From assembly GCA_044226525.1 (NCBI GenBank), contig JBGAGV010000022.1, forward strand, positions 62,001-126,000: DNA of 64,000 nt, in the 5' to 3' direction. This DNA is from VFJQ01 sp044226525 (GTDB lineage: Bacteria > Verrucomicrobiota > Verrucomicrobiia > Chthoniobacterales > Chthoniobacteraceae). Under the pieces are notes generated by a model. The model was not told the DNA's origin. It searched no databases and saw nothing but the letters and a program-made list of their open reading frames with translations. Shown here in pieces: positions 28,401-35,815 of the stretch (positions are counted from its first letter, which is position 1; every line of letters starts with the position of its first letter). A program made the position numbers and the translations under genes.

Positions 28401-29143
28401 GCTCGCCCTACGATCTCACCCACCCGGCTCCGCAGGCGGGCCGTTATACCATGCTGGCGAAACTGCCCGCGGAGGGCGCCGGCCCGAAAATCGGTGCAGT
28501 CCTCACCTCCACCATCACTTCCCGCGGCTCTTTTACCTTTGTCGGCAATCTGGGCGAAGGCACGGCCGTCAACCAGGGTGGCGCCCTGCTCGACGGCGGC
28601 CGACTGCCCTTCTACTTCGGCGCCAGTAAAGGCGGCATCATCTCCCGCCTCGCCGGTGAAATGGTCTTCGACCGCAACGCGTCCCAAAAGGTCTCCGGCA
28701 CGTTGCACTGGACGGTGCCGCGCGGCTTCAGTCCCCGGTTGGCCTCAGTCGATCAGGATTACACCGTCCTCGGCGCTCCTTACACCGAGGCCGCCACCGG
28801 CTCGACCATGCTCAGCCTCGGCGGCAGCCAGGCCACGCTGACTCTCGAGATGCCGACCATCAGCTCCACGCCCAAGACCTTCACCTACCTCCTCGACGGC
28901 CCTATTCGCCGCGGCAACGTGCAGTGGGTCGCACAAGGCGGCATCGTCGGCCGTCTCGGCGGTTATTACCTCACCCTCGGCAACGGCATCTACTACGGTT
29001 ATTACCTCGGCCCCCAGAACAAGCACCGCGACTTCTTCGGCGTCGTCCTCCAGGGCTCCGACCTGAACTACGGCGAGGGCTATACGCTCGATCTCAACTC
29101 GATCGGCTCCTCGACGCTCAATCCTGTCCGCAGGCCGCAGTAG
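22457..29143 (+). CDS. Giant modular secreted adhesin-like protein
   Basis: 2,228 residues from ATG 22457, chosen because a signal peptide starts there (MNRTLLVLLATLLLAFTSQTQAQ); an open frame upstream of it lacks protein character. Order of modules: an N-terminal beta region (about 20-240); a lectin-like/anchor-type region (about 255-460); a fibronectin-like repeat; two almost identical cadherin-like beta-sandwich repeats (24133-24438 and 24439-24744); four IPT/TIG-like repeats with the pattern LTINGTGF; a DUF11-like domain; three choice-of-anchor-D-type repeats of the FGSTPVG pattern separated by a Gly/Ser/Thr-rich linker; a DVLANDHTD cadherin/Big-type module; and a C-terminal region (TYVGLLTDSSSNTRGRIDVTI...) resembling the protein at 62210-63421. 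Probably a surface or matrix protein that binds polymers or cells. No LPXTG or PEP-CTERM anchor is seen at the end. Confidence 0.85.
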   Translation: MNRTLLVLLATLLLAFTSQTQAQTLAKGDIVVAGMNPGTDAVLLVPLVDLPVGTVVNITDVGIIPSTNAFHSTLTGDGNVAWTVTGSVVPKGSLLKLVIGGSDNSPPNELTNLTTSTSYTTNCSFTGWTVTDPLLISGDQIIIYQGTMTSPSFISAMNNSGASVGATNWNNVDTPTLTISGLPPGLTNGTDAIGLPGNTSQQDNVQYTGPTSAATREIWQQRLTALANWSGDSAASPGTTTNTITSTGITISASGPSVLAIGTPASNQLSSSLAFTVPAGTNRLLVVHIAQDLVPTIPAPTYNGQTMTLGVHKDDGAVAGDSIFYLKLPDGDKIVSTIQSNGGSNTAFIGASAYTNVDQTTPVTSPQSFNNLSSGNSPGLTVTSATGDLVIDMVDTYQATAVTQGGGQTQVHSQQILTHSAFYKTSTKPGAASVPVSWTSNGTAIIHAAINIKSRAAFTAPTVSTSPATSVTTTSATINGTIDPQGVTAVSNFDLGLTTGYGINFGGSPITVTGGSTTVSQTISGLSPNTTYFYRANAINGTTVNGSGGSFTTLAALSNNADLSALSLSAGSISFAAGTTSYSFSVANATTSTTVTATKADANATLQVQVNGGGFSALNSGSASGPLSLNVGANTVDVKVTAQDGTTTKTYTTTITRAASSNADLSALSFSAGSISFAAGTTSYSFNVANATSSTTVTATKADANATLQVQVNSGGFTALNSGSASGPLSLNVGTNTIDVKVTAQDGTTTKTYTTTITRAVALPTVTLSTANLNANAASFTISGTNFDAAFANNTVALSSGTAHVIGQAGQTSLNVAFDTAPKGGPLTAVVTTPAGNSGAAVQVATVIPVITSSTANLANNATSLTISGVGFDTTAANNSVAFSPSGTGTITSATSTSVTVTGITGLTNGALNAVVTTNGAASASTQVATVVNPGPTVTLATTAVNATTTTITINGTGFNATTPSNNVVTFSPGGTGIVTSATATRLTVTSVTGLRGGPLSAVVTNSNGSSGAAVQVNTVRPVVTVNTALFLISSTSLTINGTGFDPTPGNNTVAFSPAGTGTVTAATTTSLTVTGLTGLVFGDLTAVVTVNGQAGLSTQVAAVYSPAPGVSVAFGAASIPSGGVTTLTYTLTNPTSSPLTGVTFTDVLPAGLLVASPDGLSSTAGGTVTAVAGTNIVSLTGGTLAANGTATVTLNVTSTVPGVKTGMFTVATSTESPGYTNPGQAGSGYPMLNISTRTFARQIYTGTLTAADPTQIGRVSRGGSASRIGTSNPYPGTLNAGTSYHYDSISIPNTTGVAQDVQVWTSSVGSASEFFVTYLGSFNPASIPTNYLADGGASYTNVSSYGFTIPAGQTALIIISEVTTNAGGSYVVGVNTPIPDTPALVASLPSLEVLEASAGIAVTLGGAAVSDAQVTPIDFGSTPVGRELRKDLVVTNDGAAPLTISNVSAPSGYVIYIPGGGVPVQIAPGASATFGLALSDFSTGSRSGDVVINSNAPGSLAAFSFPVTGQIVEPQPFTVELDGPRTNGQTAPAADFGSAPVGGSQTLPLIVVNPEGNPTLTISSIDVPAGFRVNATTTGDTGSTGSSTGSSTGSSTGSGSGTGSGSGTGSGGTSQSFPITVSAGTSLFLDIYFEPTAPGVYSGNLVIHSAFPASSSPDFSFAITGNSPVPAIAVSVAETPIQSNPEAQPVYNFGQVAVGSSSAPVEFTIENTGGAALHISGISVLLFNESPSPDFSFASESLPITIDPLLEVPFRSALSIVFHPTAAGPFTAYVVIESDDPDHAGFVFPITGTGVPAIAASDDRFFASTKAITCDVLANDHTDLSGVLTIASVTQPVSGGTTRILNGRIIFTPRARVTAPIAFNYTATNGSQSLTSKVTIYPLPTAGTYVGLLTDSSSNTRGRIDVTITAGGACTGTLRAEATRRPFWGSLLNSGLIVYGFRTPGLLTLVPAAGYDTAAPTLAANIGAPVTLPSLTGVLERSPYDLTHPAPQAGRYTMLAKLPAEGAGPKIGAVLTSTITSRGSFTFVGNLGEGTAVNQGGALLDGGRLPFYFGASKGGIISRLAGEMVFDRNASQKVSGTLHWTVPRGFSPRLASVDQDYTVLGAPYTEAATGSTMLSLGGSQATLTLEMPTISSTPKTFTYLLDGPIRRGNVQWVAQGGIVGRLGGYYLTLGNGIYYGYYLGPQNKHRDFFGVVLQGSDLNYGEGYTLDLNSIGSSTLNPVRRPQ
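24133..24744 (+). repeat. Two tandem 306-bp repeats coding cadherin-like domains
   Basis: Repeat 1 (24133-24438) and repeat 2 (24439-24744) are nearly the same in DNA, beginning with GCCGATCTnnnCGCGCTGAGC-type sequence and ending with ACCACCAAGACTTAC and ACCCGC/ACTCGC. Each codes one cadherin-like beta-sandwich domain (ADLSALSLSAGSISFAAGT pattern). The closeness at DNA level indicates recent duplication or homogenisation. Confidence 0.85.
27198..27298 (+). repeat. Coding microsatellite: Gly/Ser/Thr linker
   Basis: Units of the type GGCAGCAGCACC (twelve bases) and then GGCAGCGGGAGCGGAACC (eighteen bases) are repeated in tandem, encoding a flexible GSSTGSSTGSGSGTGSGSG linker between anchor-D-type domains of the giant protein. 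All units keep frame. Confidence 0.85.
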
Positions 29144-29174
29144 AGCGTTCGCTCCACCGCACCCGGCGCGCCGG

Positions 29175-29543
29175 CTACGCGCTGAAACTTTCGCCGCAGG
29201 AGCAGTGCGCGGCGGCGTTCGGGTTGGTGACCTTGAACCCGCCTTTCTGCAGATCGTCGCTGTAGTCGAGTTCGCTCCCGCTCACAAAGAGCGCGCTTTT
29301 CGGATCGATCACGACGCGCACGCCTTGCGATTCGATGAGGATGTCGCGGTTTGCCGGCCCATCGACGAGATCCATCTTGTATTGCAATCCTGAACATCCG
29401 CCGCCGATCACCGCCACGCGAAGCGCGCCCTGCGGGCGGCCCTGGCGGGTGAGGAGCGAGGAAAGTTTGTTCCCGGCTTTTTCGGAAAGCTTGAGAAGCT
29501 TTTCGTTACCGATTTTGATATTGGGAGCGGCGGCCGTGGTCAT
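29175..29543 (-). CDS. A-type Fe-S cluster carrier (HesB/IscA/ErpA family)
   Basis: 122 residues, cytoplasmic. The three conserved cysteines are present: Cys50 in GGGCSGLQY and Cys114/Cys116 in HCSCGESF, which bind and hand on [2Fe-2S] or [4Fe-4S] clusters to target proteins. SALFVSGSELDYSDDLQKGGFKVTNPNA is the usual core. It is the last gene of a minus-strand run (GT-C, dusB, Uma2, this gene) with only 3 bases to the Uma2 gene. No iscS, iscU or suf gene is near, so it works with an assembly system elsewhere. IscA, ErpA and SufA cannot be separated by eye. It ends 31 bases from the convergent giant gene. Confidence 0.93.
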   Translation of the reverse strand: MTTAAAPNIKIGNEKLLKLSEKAGNKLSSLLTRQGRPQGALRVAVIGGGCSGLQYKMDLVDGPANRDILIESQGVRVVIDPKSALFVSGSELDYSDDLQKGGFKVTNPNAAAHCSCGESFSA

Positions 29544-29546
29544 GAT

Positions 29547-30113
29547 TTAGAGGGCTCCTTCGAAGACCTCGCGGAGGGGCAGGCGCAGGCCAGGCTTGGG
29601 AAACTCCAGCACGGCTTCGATCCCGGCATGCTCTTCCCGCGTGAAGCCTAGCGGGCCGCGCCGCCAGACGATCGCTGCGGCGCGGTCCTGCTCCACCAGC
29701 ACGTAAGCCTGGAGCGAGTCGATCGTGCAGTAAGCGGGCCGCTTTTCCTGTTCATCCGCGCGCCGGGTCGCATCGCTCATCACCTCGAAAACCAGCACGG
29801 GCTCGTCCTGAAACGGGTCATCCAGCGGATTCTGCCGGCAGACCACCTGGGCGTCCGGGTAATAAAAGCGCACATCGTCTCCCTGCCGGATTCGGACCTT
29901 CGTGTCGGAATTGAAGGGCTGGCACGGTTTCCCGCGAAGCTGACTGTGCAAGGCGGCAAAAATGTTGCCCGCGATCCGATTGTGCCGATTCCCCGCCCCA
30001 GCCATCGCATACAACACGCCGCTCAGATACTCCCGCTTCTGCGGCGCGGTGCGCTCCGCTTCGAGGTAATCCTCGACGGAGACGAGTTGATCGCGGGCGG
30101 CTTCGGCGGTCAT
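29547..30113 (-). CDS. Uma2-family (DUF820) PD-(D/E)XK-type nuclease-fold protein
   Basis: 188 residues. VSVEDYLEAERTAPQKREYLSGVLYAMAG is the family opening, and the core FYYPDAQVVCR, then PVLVFEVMSDATRRADEQEKRPAYCTIDSLQAYVLVEQD, carries the putative catalytic D and E-x-(K) residues. The family is very abundant in cyanobacteria and many environmental bacteria, with unknown biological role; the restriction-endonuclease-like fold is known from structures. It lies between dusB (23 bases) and the Fe-S carrier (3 bases), so it is probably co-transcribed, but no functional link is evident. Confidence 0.88.
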   Translation of the reverse strand: MTAEAARDQLVSVEDYLEAERTAPQKREYLSGVLYAMAGAGNRHNRIAGNIFAALHSQLRGKPCQPFNSDTKVRIRQGDDVRFYYPDAQVVCRQNPLDDPFQDEPVLVFEVMSDATRRADEQEKRPAYCTIDSLQAYVLVEQDRAAAIVWRRGPLGFTREEHAGIEAVLEFPKPGLRLPLREVFEGAL

Positions 30114-30136
30114 GCGGGAATTCTAAATGCGCGGCT

Positions 30137-31117
30137 TCACGCAGCAAGCGCTGGCTCGGCGGCGAGATGTCCTGCGGCAATGTCTTCAATCTCGGCGATG
30201 CTGGCCACCCTGGCGAACCGCTCTCGGAGGCGCTTCGCCTCGGGCATCCCTCGCGAGTAGTGCATGAGTTGCGTGCGCATCGATTGCATCGCGTGAATCT
30301 CGCTTCCCTGCCGGATTACTTCGCGACGGCAATGCTCGATAACGTGCGCCCACTGCGCTTCGAGCGCGGGTGGCGGGAGCAGTTCGCCGGTGGCGAGGTG
30401 ATGTTTGATATCGCGGAAAATCCACGGCGCGCACATGGCGGCGCGACCGATCATCACCCCGCTCACGCCCGTGCTCATACGGCGCTTCACGTCCTGCGGC
30501 GTGGCAATGTCGCCATTGCCGATGACGGGAATCCGCACCGCTGCCGCGACCTGGGCGATCACCTCCCAATCCGCTTCCCCGCCGTAACCTTGCGCGCGCG
30601 TGCGCCCATGCACGGCAATCGCTCGCACACCGCATTGTTCGAGCAACTTGGCCGTGGTCACGGCATTGACCGTCTGCTCACACCAGCCGATGCGAATCTT
30701 TGCCGTGACAGGAAAGGGCGCCACCGCCTCCACCACGCCGCGCGCCACGCGTTCGAGCAACGGGCAATCGCGGAGCAGCGAGGAACCGCCGTTCTTCGAC
30801 ACGACCTTGTTGACCGGGCAGCCAAAGTTCAGGTCGAGAAAATCGGGGCGTTTCCAGTCGATGACGATCCGCGCGGCTTCACCGAGATGCGCCGGGTCCG
30901 CGCCAAAAAGCTGCACGCCGAGCGGGCGCTCCGGCTCGTCGAATTCGAGATATTCCATCGTGCGCTCGTTCCGCCGGAAAATGCCCTCCGCACTCACGAA
31001 TTCCGTCACCATCACATCCACGCCATACGGCTTCGCCAACTGGCGGAAGACCATGTCGGTCACCCCCGCCATCGGGGCGAGATAAAGGGGAAAGCGATCT
31101 TGAAACCAAGGCAGCAT
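30137..31117 (-). CDS. dusB: tRNA-dihydrouridine synthase (DusB type)
   Basis: 326 residues, cytoplasmic FMN enzyme that reduces specific uridines in tRNA. YLAPMAGVTDMVFRQLAKPYG opens the TIM barrel; the catalytic Cys100 lies in DLNFGCPVNKVVSKNGGSSLL, and AVHGRTRAQGYGGEADW and IGNGDIATPQD supply FMN-phosphate binding. The C-terminal helical part completes the fold. The sequence fits the DusB group, the common type outside enterobacteria. It is 18 bases downstream of the GT-C gene and 23 bases upstream of the Uma2 gene on the same strand. Confidence 0.95.
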   Translation of the reverse strand: MLPWFQDRFPLYLAPMAGVTDMVFRQLAKPYGVDVMVTEFVSAEGIFRRNERTMEYLEFDEPERPLGVQLFGADPAHLGEAARIVIDWKRPDFLDLNFGCPVNKVVSKNGGSSLLRDCPLLERVARGVVEAVAPFPVTAKIRIGWCEQTVNAVTTAKLLEQCGVRAIAVHGRTRAQGYGGEADWEVIAQVAAAVRIPVIGNGDIATPQDVKRRMSTGVSGVMIGRAAMCAPWIFRDIKHHLATGELLPPPALEAQWAHVIEHCRREVIRQGSEIHAMQSMRTQLMHYSRGMPEAKRLRERFARVASIAEIEDIAAGHLAAEPALAA

Positions 31118-31135
31118 CGAACGGCTAGTGTAGCA

Positions 31136-32560
31136 TCAAAACACCCCGCGCACCTTGTCGAAAATAGGATGTGTCGCGATGATGCACATGTGGACGAGGA
31201 AGAGGCCCAGCATCCCCAGCCACGTGCCCGCGCTGGCTGCATCGACCCAACCCGTCGCGAGTCGCCGCCGCAGGGCTTCCGATGCGAGAAGCGTCGAAGC
31301 CAGCGCCGGCAGGTAGAGCGCCAGAATGAACCTCGCGCCGGGCGCGATGACCCAATACCAGCTAAACGCCCCGAAACTCGCTCCCAACAGCAGCACGGCA
31401 AACGCCACTTGGAACCAGACAGACGAGGGAATCGGTGCAAGCTCCGGACGCTTCATTCCAGCGATGCCGAACGCCGCCACCAGCAAGAGCGGCGGCAGAA
31501 GAAAAATCCCGCGATACGGAAAGATCCGGCGAATGGGCCGTTTGGCCGAGGGGCTGCGCGAAAACCAGAGGCTCTTTTCGTCCGCACCCAGGACATTCCC
31601 GAGTTGCTCGCCCATCCCCTTGGTGAGCCTCGCCCACGCCCCGGCGACGCCGTTGCGCGCAAAGTATCTCCCCGCCGATGGCCACTCTCCCGGCGGCAGC
31701 CGGTGGGCGAGACGCGGGTTGAGATACCCGAGCTTCGCGTAGCAGGCGTCCCAGTTTTCCTCCCAGAAACAGGTGGCCGCGGTGTTTTGCAGCGGATCGC
31801 CGAATTGCTTCGCAGCATCGAGCGCGCGCGGCAGCATGATCACCGCAGCGATGGCGAGAGCGAGCCCGGCGCCGAGCAGCGGCTGCATCCCCTTCCAGCC
31901 CGACGATTCCTCCCTGCGCCACCAGCGCAACAAGCCCACGACGACAAACGCGCCGCACAGCAAAGTCACCCCCGGCTTGGCCAGATATGCCATTCCCAAC
32001 GCGACTCCGAAGATCGCACACCTTGCCAACGTGAGCCTTTCGAGCAGCTCAAACGCCAGCATCCACGCTGCAAAAAAGAGACCGTAAAAAAGGACCTCCG
32101 TGCCGACGTAAGTGGAAATCGGCAGCACGATGCCGAGCCCGCCCACCGTCACCAACAGCACCGCCGCCAGCCACGGCAGCCGGCGCCCCGCCCATACGCC
32201 GAGCAGGATCACCAGCAACACGCCGCAGCGCACGTTGAGCTTCAGCGCCGCAGGAAAAACGGCCATGCGATCTCCGCTCGTCGTCTTCGCCACCAGCCAC
32301 GGAAAGAGCGGGTTGCGAATGCCGTCCGTCGCGGCCGGCCACCACGCGGTCTCGTTTTTTTCCGCCACCGCGAGATAGGCCGCCTGATCGTAAAGCGACA
32401 CGTCCTGATTGGTCTTCAGAGCCACGTATTCCCCCAGCGCGAGCATCCCCGCCGAAAGCGCGAGCAGCCACACTGCGAGCACGATCCAGTGGCTGCGCCG
32501 CAGCGGATGGGCCAGCAACCATTGCACGGAGGCGTGGGTGATTTCCCTGAGGCGATTCAT
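31136..32560 (-). CDS. GT-C-type integral membrane glycosyltransferase-like protein
   Basis: 474 residues with about ten to eleven membrane helices. After the first helix comes a periplasmic loop with DVSLYDQAAYLAVAEKNETAWWPAATDGIRNPLFPWL; acidic residues in this loop are typical catalytic residues of the GT-C superfamily (PMT/ArnT-like), which use lipid-linked sugars. Upstream helices and the AYLAKPG turn fit this too. It is the first gene of the minus-strand operon with dusB and is divergent from the HD gene (113-bp gap). Similarity is by architecture, not a clear family signature, so the sugar transferred is unknown. Confidence 0.7.
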   Translation of the reverse strand: MNRLREITHASVQWLLAHPLRRSHWIVLAVWLLALSAGMLALGEYVALKTNQDVSLYDQAAYLAVAEKNETAWWPAATDGIRNPLFPWLVAKTTSGDRMAVFPAALKLNVRCGVLLVILLGVWAGRRLPWLAAVLLVTVGGLGIVLPISTYVGTEVLFYGLFFAAWMLAFELLERLTLARCAIFGVALGMAYLAKPGVTLLCGAFVVVGLLRWWRREESSGWKGMQPLLGAGLALAIAAVIMLPRALDAAKQFGDPLQNTAATCFWEENWDACYAKLGYLNPRLAHRLPPGEWPSAGRYFARNGVAGAWARLTKGMGEQLGNVLGADEKSLWFSRSPSAKRPIRRIFPYRGIFLLPPLLLVAAFGIAGMKRPELAPIPSSVWFQVAFAVLLLGASFGAFSWYWVIAPGARFILALYLPALASTLLASEALRRRLATGWVDAASAGTWLGMLGLFLVHMCIIATHPIFDKVRGVF

Positions 32561-32673
32561 CGGGCAGATGGGGAAAAGTTGAACAAAACGGCGTGCATCG
32601 AGCAGAGGTGTAGCATAGATGGCAAGAGAAGTTACTGGCGGCCGATGGTCGGACGCCGCATTTGTTTTTCACC

Positions 32674-33495
32674 ATGGAGCACCGCCGCACGACGACACCT
32701 GCCAAGCGCACCGAACTGGACTCTTCCCTGCTCGCCGGAGTGGGAGGCTGGGTGCGCCCTATCCTCAACGATCTGCTCAACGATCCCGAACTCGAGGCCT
32801 TGCAGGAAACGGCCAATCACGTCTCCGTCGTCCGTCTCGGCTACAACGACCATGGCCCGATTCACATGCGAATCGCCACGCTGCATTCGCTGACGCTGCT
32901 CGCCTTGCTGCACGATGCGGGCGTGATGCCGTCGCTCGTGCGCGAACAACAGGGCGATTACCATGATGCGCAATTTTCCGTAGCGCTCGCCGGACTGATT
33001 CACGATGTCGGCATGGCCGTGACGCGCGACCGGCATGAATGGCATTCGCTCCATCTTGGGCGCGACCTCATCATCCGCTACCTGCAGCGGGCCTACCCCG
33101 GTAACCTGCGGAAGCAGATCCTGCTCCGCGCGCTCATTCACGAGATCGTCATCGGCCACATGGGCTACGACAAAGTCTTTTCCGTGGAAGCCGGCGCGCT
33201 GCTCGTGGGCGACGGCACCGACATGACCCGCGGCCGCGCCAAGCGCACCAAGGAACTTTCCACCGGCCCCGTGGTCGGCGACATGCATCGCCACTCCGCC
33301 GACGCCATCACTTCGGTCGAGATTCGCGCCGGCGACGCCCTCCCGGCGCACATCGCGATCAACATGAACGACTACGCCGGCATCTTTCAGGTCGAGGAAG
33401 TCCTCATCCCGAAAATCTCCGCCTCTCCCATCCGCAGCCAGATCGAAGTCGCCGTCATCGTGCGCGACGAACCGCCACGGAAGTATCTCGGGTAA
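32674..33495 (+). CDS. HD-superfamily phosphohydrolase
   Basis: 273 residues from ATG 32674 (a TTG four codons upstream is also in frame). Metal-binding residues fit an HD domain: His64 in GPIHMRIATLHSL, His110-Asp111 in GLIHDVGMAVTRDRHEWH, plus His121/His124 and later histidines in LIHEIVIGHMGYDK. The later VEAGALLVGDGTDMTRGRAK resembles HD proteins common in archaea, and the C-terminal third (PAHIAINMNDYAGIFQVEEVLIPKI) is the same extra domain seen in them. Probably a nucleotide or phosphoester hydrolase; substrate unknown. It stands alone, 175 bases before the NfeD gene. Confidence 0.82.
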   Translation: MEHRRTTTPAKRTELDSSLLAGVGGWVRPILNDLLNDPELEALQETANHVSVVRLGYNDHGPIHMRIATLHSLTLLALLHDAGVMPSLVREQQGDYHDAQFSVALAGLIHDVGMAVTRDRHEWHSLHLGRDLIIRYLQRAYPGNLRKQILLRALIHEIVIGHMGYDKVFSVEAGALLVGDGTDMTRGRAKRTKELSTGPVVGDMHRHSADAITSVEIRAGDALPAHIAINMNDYAGIFQVEEVLIPKISASPIRSQIEVAVIVRDEPPRKYLG

Positions 33496-33505
33496 AGATT
33501 ATCCA

Positions 33506-33580
33506 GTTTTCAGCTCATCAGGGTTCCCGCCCGAATCCGGACGCGCGAGGACACCGGTTGCCACCTGATCACTTGAAAAC
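33506..33580. repeat. Inverted-arm element between HD and NfeD genes
   Basis: A left arm GTTTTCAGCTCATCAGG (33506-33522) and right arm CCTGATCACTTGAAAAC (33564-33580) are inverted with 14 of 17 positions matching, separated by 41 bases. No gene spans it. Confidence 0.5.
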
Positions 33581-33670
33581 GTAGAGACCCGGCAACCGCT
33601 TCGCCCTCCCTTTTCCGTTCCCGCTTGCCGCGCGGGCGGAGCTTGCGCTTGAATCCAGCGCGCTCGGGTT

Positions 33671-34228
33671 ATGGATCTCTCACTCCTCTTCCTCATCTGC
33701 TTCGGGGTCGGCTTGGTCTTTGCCGTCGTGAGTGCGTTTCTGGCGGATTTTTCGGGTGGCCACGATGCGCATGGCGCCCTGCACCACGATCACGAGCTCT
33801 CCCCGGCGCATGGAGACATGCCGGGCTTTTCGAAGCTCAGCCCGACGACGCTCGCGGCATTCGTGACGGCTTTCGGCGGCTTCGGTCTAATCTTTTCGCG
33901 GTTCGAAGCGACACGGGCCGTCTGGCTCAGCGTGCCGCTGGCGATCGTGGGCGGTTTGATCGTCGCGACCATCGTCGTGGCGGCCTTCAGCAAAATCTTT
34001 CGCGCCACGCAGAGTTCCAGTGAAGGCCGCGTCGCCGAGCTTTTCGGACAGAGCGCCACCGTCATCACACCGATTGCCGCGGGCGGGGTGGGCGAAATCG
34101 CTTACGTGCAAGGCGGCACTCGCTACACCGCATGCGCCCGCTGCGACGACGACGTGGAACTCCCCTCCGGCACCAGCGTCCGCATCGTCCGCGTCTCGGG
34201 CTCGCAGTTTTATGTCATCAAAGATTGA
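33671..34228 (+). CDS. NfeD-like membrane protein
   Basis: 185 residues: an N-terminal membrane helix, a His-rich loop (HDAHGALHHDHELSPAHGD, about 36-54), two further helices (ALAAFVTAFGGFGLIF and VWLSVPLAIVGGLIVATIVV) and a C-terminal soluble OB-like domain (AGGVGEIAYVQGGTRYTACARCDD...). NfeD proteins are partners of SPFH proteins in membrane microdomains. Here the flotillin gene follows by 18 bases, the usual genetic pairing, which strengthens the call. The His-rich loop could bind metal, but this is inference. Confidence 0.85.
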   Translation: MDLSLLFLICFGVGLVFAVVSAFLADFSGGHDAHGALHHDHELSPAHGDMPGFSKLSPTTLAAFVTAFGGFGLIFSRFEATRAVWLSVPLAIVGGLIVATIVVAAFSKIFRATQSSSEGRVAELFGQSATVITPIAAGGVGEIAYVQGGTRYTACARCDDDVELPSGTSVRIVRVSGSQFYVIKD

Positions 34229-34246
34229 TCGAACTTTTCCCAACCT

Positions 34247-35812
34247 ATGATTTCCATCGCCTCCCTCCTCGATGTCCTCGGCAACGGCGCGGCTTTCACC
34301 GGCCTCGCCATTTTTGGCATCGTCTTCGTCATCTTCCTGTTCGGCTTCGTCTGGGCGCGCCGCTACACCAAGGTCGGCCCGAACGAAGTGCTCGTCGTCT
34401 CCGGCCGCAAACACCGCTACCTCGACGCGGGTGGGCAGGCTTTCCTGCGCGGTTTCCGCATCGTGAAAGGCGGCGGCACCTTCATCATTCCGGTCATTGA
34501 AAAGTCCGACGTGCTCTCGCTCGAACTGCTCACCATCGACGTGCAGACGCCGGAAGTTTACACCAGCAAAGGCGTGCCGGTGCGCGTAGACGGCGTCGCT
34601 CAGATCAAGGTCAAAGGCGACGACGTCTCCATCGCCACGGCAGCGGAGCAGTTCCTCAGCAAGGACACGACCGAGATCAAAAGCATCGCCATGCAGACGC
34701 TTGAGGGTCATCTGCGCGCCATTCTGGGGACGATGTCCGTGGAAGACATCTACCAGAACCGCGACGCCTTCGCGCAGAAGGTGCAGGAAGTCGCCGCGGG
34801 CGACATGGCGAACATGGGCCTCGGCATCGTTAGCTTCACCATCCGCGACATCAAGGATTCGCAGGGTTACCTCGAAGCGCTCGGCAAACCGCGCATCGCG
34901 CAGGTCAAACGCGACGCGCAGATCGCCCAGGCGGAGGCCGATCGCGATGCCATGATCAAGAGTTCGCAGGCCCAGCAGGCCGGGCAGGAAGCCAAGTTCA
35001 TTGCCGACACCAAGATCGCCGAAGCGCAGCGCGACTACAATTCCAAGACCGCCGAATACACCGCCGCGGTGAACCAGAAAAAGGCAGAAGCCGACCTCGC
35101 TTACGACCTGCAGAAATACAAAACCGGCCAGCTCGTGAAAGCCGAGGAGGTGCAGGTGCAGATCATCGAGAAGCAAAAGCAGATCGAACTGCAACAGCAG
35201 GAAATCCTGCGCCGCCAACGCGAACTCGAAGCCACTGTGCAACGCCCCGCCGACGCCGAGCGTTACCGCGTCGAGGCGCTCGCAGCGGCGACGAAATTTC
35301 AGCTCGAAACCGAAGCGCAAGGCGCCGCCGAAGCCGCCAAGGCCAAGGGTCTGGCCTCCGCCGAAGTCGCGAAAGCAACTGGCATGGCCGAAGCCGAGGC
35401 GCAGAAAGCGAAAGGTCTCGCGGAAGCCGCCATCATCGAAGCCCAGGGTGCCGCGACCGCCGAGGCGATGCGGCTCAAGGCCGATTCTTACAAGCAATAC
35501 AACGAAGCCGCCGTCATCGAACTGCTGGTGAAGGTGTTGCCTGAGATCGCCGGGAAGGTCAGCGAACCGCTGGCGAAGATGGAGAAGATGGTGGTCATCA
35601 GCAGCGGGGACAGCGCCTCCGGCGGCGCGAGTCGCGTCACGGGCGACATCGCCCGCATCATCGCGCAACTTCCGCCGGTCCTCGAAAGTCTCACCGGGGT
35701 CAAGTTCGACGAGTTGCTCAAGCAAATCCCCTCCCTGCGCAATGCCATGCGCGACGGCAATCCGTTGCCTCCGGTCCCGCCCACCCCGGAAGTCATTTTC
35801 CGCGACGAATAG
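34247..35812 (+). CDS. Flotillin-family SPFH protein
   Basis: 521 residues. An N-terminal membrane helix (about 12-37, FGIVFVIFLFGFVWARRY) leads into an SPFH/band 7 domain (KVGPNEVLVVSGRK... EVYTSKGVPVRVDGVAQIKV... about 40-230), then a long coiled coil rich in E/A/K repeats (about 230-420, with MAEAEAQKAKGLAEAAIIEAQGAATAEAM), and a conserved tail. It oligomerises into scaffold-like membrane domains together with NfeD. Between NfeD (18 bases upstream) and carbonic anhydrase (3 bases downstream) it forms the head of a five-gene plus-strand operon ending with deoA. Length matches bacterial flotillins. Confidence 0.94.
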   Translation: MISIASLLDVLGNGAAFTGLAIFGIVFVIFLFGFVWARRYTKVGPNEVLVVSGRKHRYLDAGGQAFLRGFRIVKGGGTFIIPVIEKSDVLSLELLTIDVQTPEVYTSKGVPVRVDGVAQIKVKGDDVSIATAAEQFLSKDTTEIKSIAMQTLEGHLRAILGTMSVEDIYQNRDAFAQKVQEVAAGDMANMGLGIVSFTIRDIKDSQGYLEALGKPRIAQVKRDAQIAQAEADRDAMIKSSQAQQAGQEAKFIADTKIAEAQRDYNSKTAEYTAAVNQKKAEADLAYDLQKYKTGQLVKAEEVQVQIIEKQKQIELQQQEILRRQRELEATVQRPADAERYRVEALAAATKFQLETEAQGAAEAAKAKGLASAEVAKATGMAEAEAQKAKGLAEAAIIEAQGAATAEAMRLKADSYKQYNEAAVIELLVKVLPEIAGKVSEPLAKMEKMVVISSGDSASGGASRVTGDIARIIAQLPPVLESLTGVKFDELLKQIPSLRNAMRDGNPLPPVPPTPEVIFRDE

Positions 35813-35815
35813 CCG

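Noticed and set aside
30167..32893. 908-codon open frame on the plus strand
   Set aside because: Antisense to dusB and the GT-C gene; Arg/His-rich shadow.
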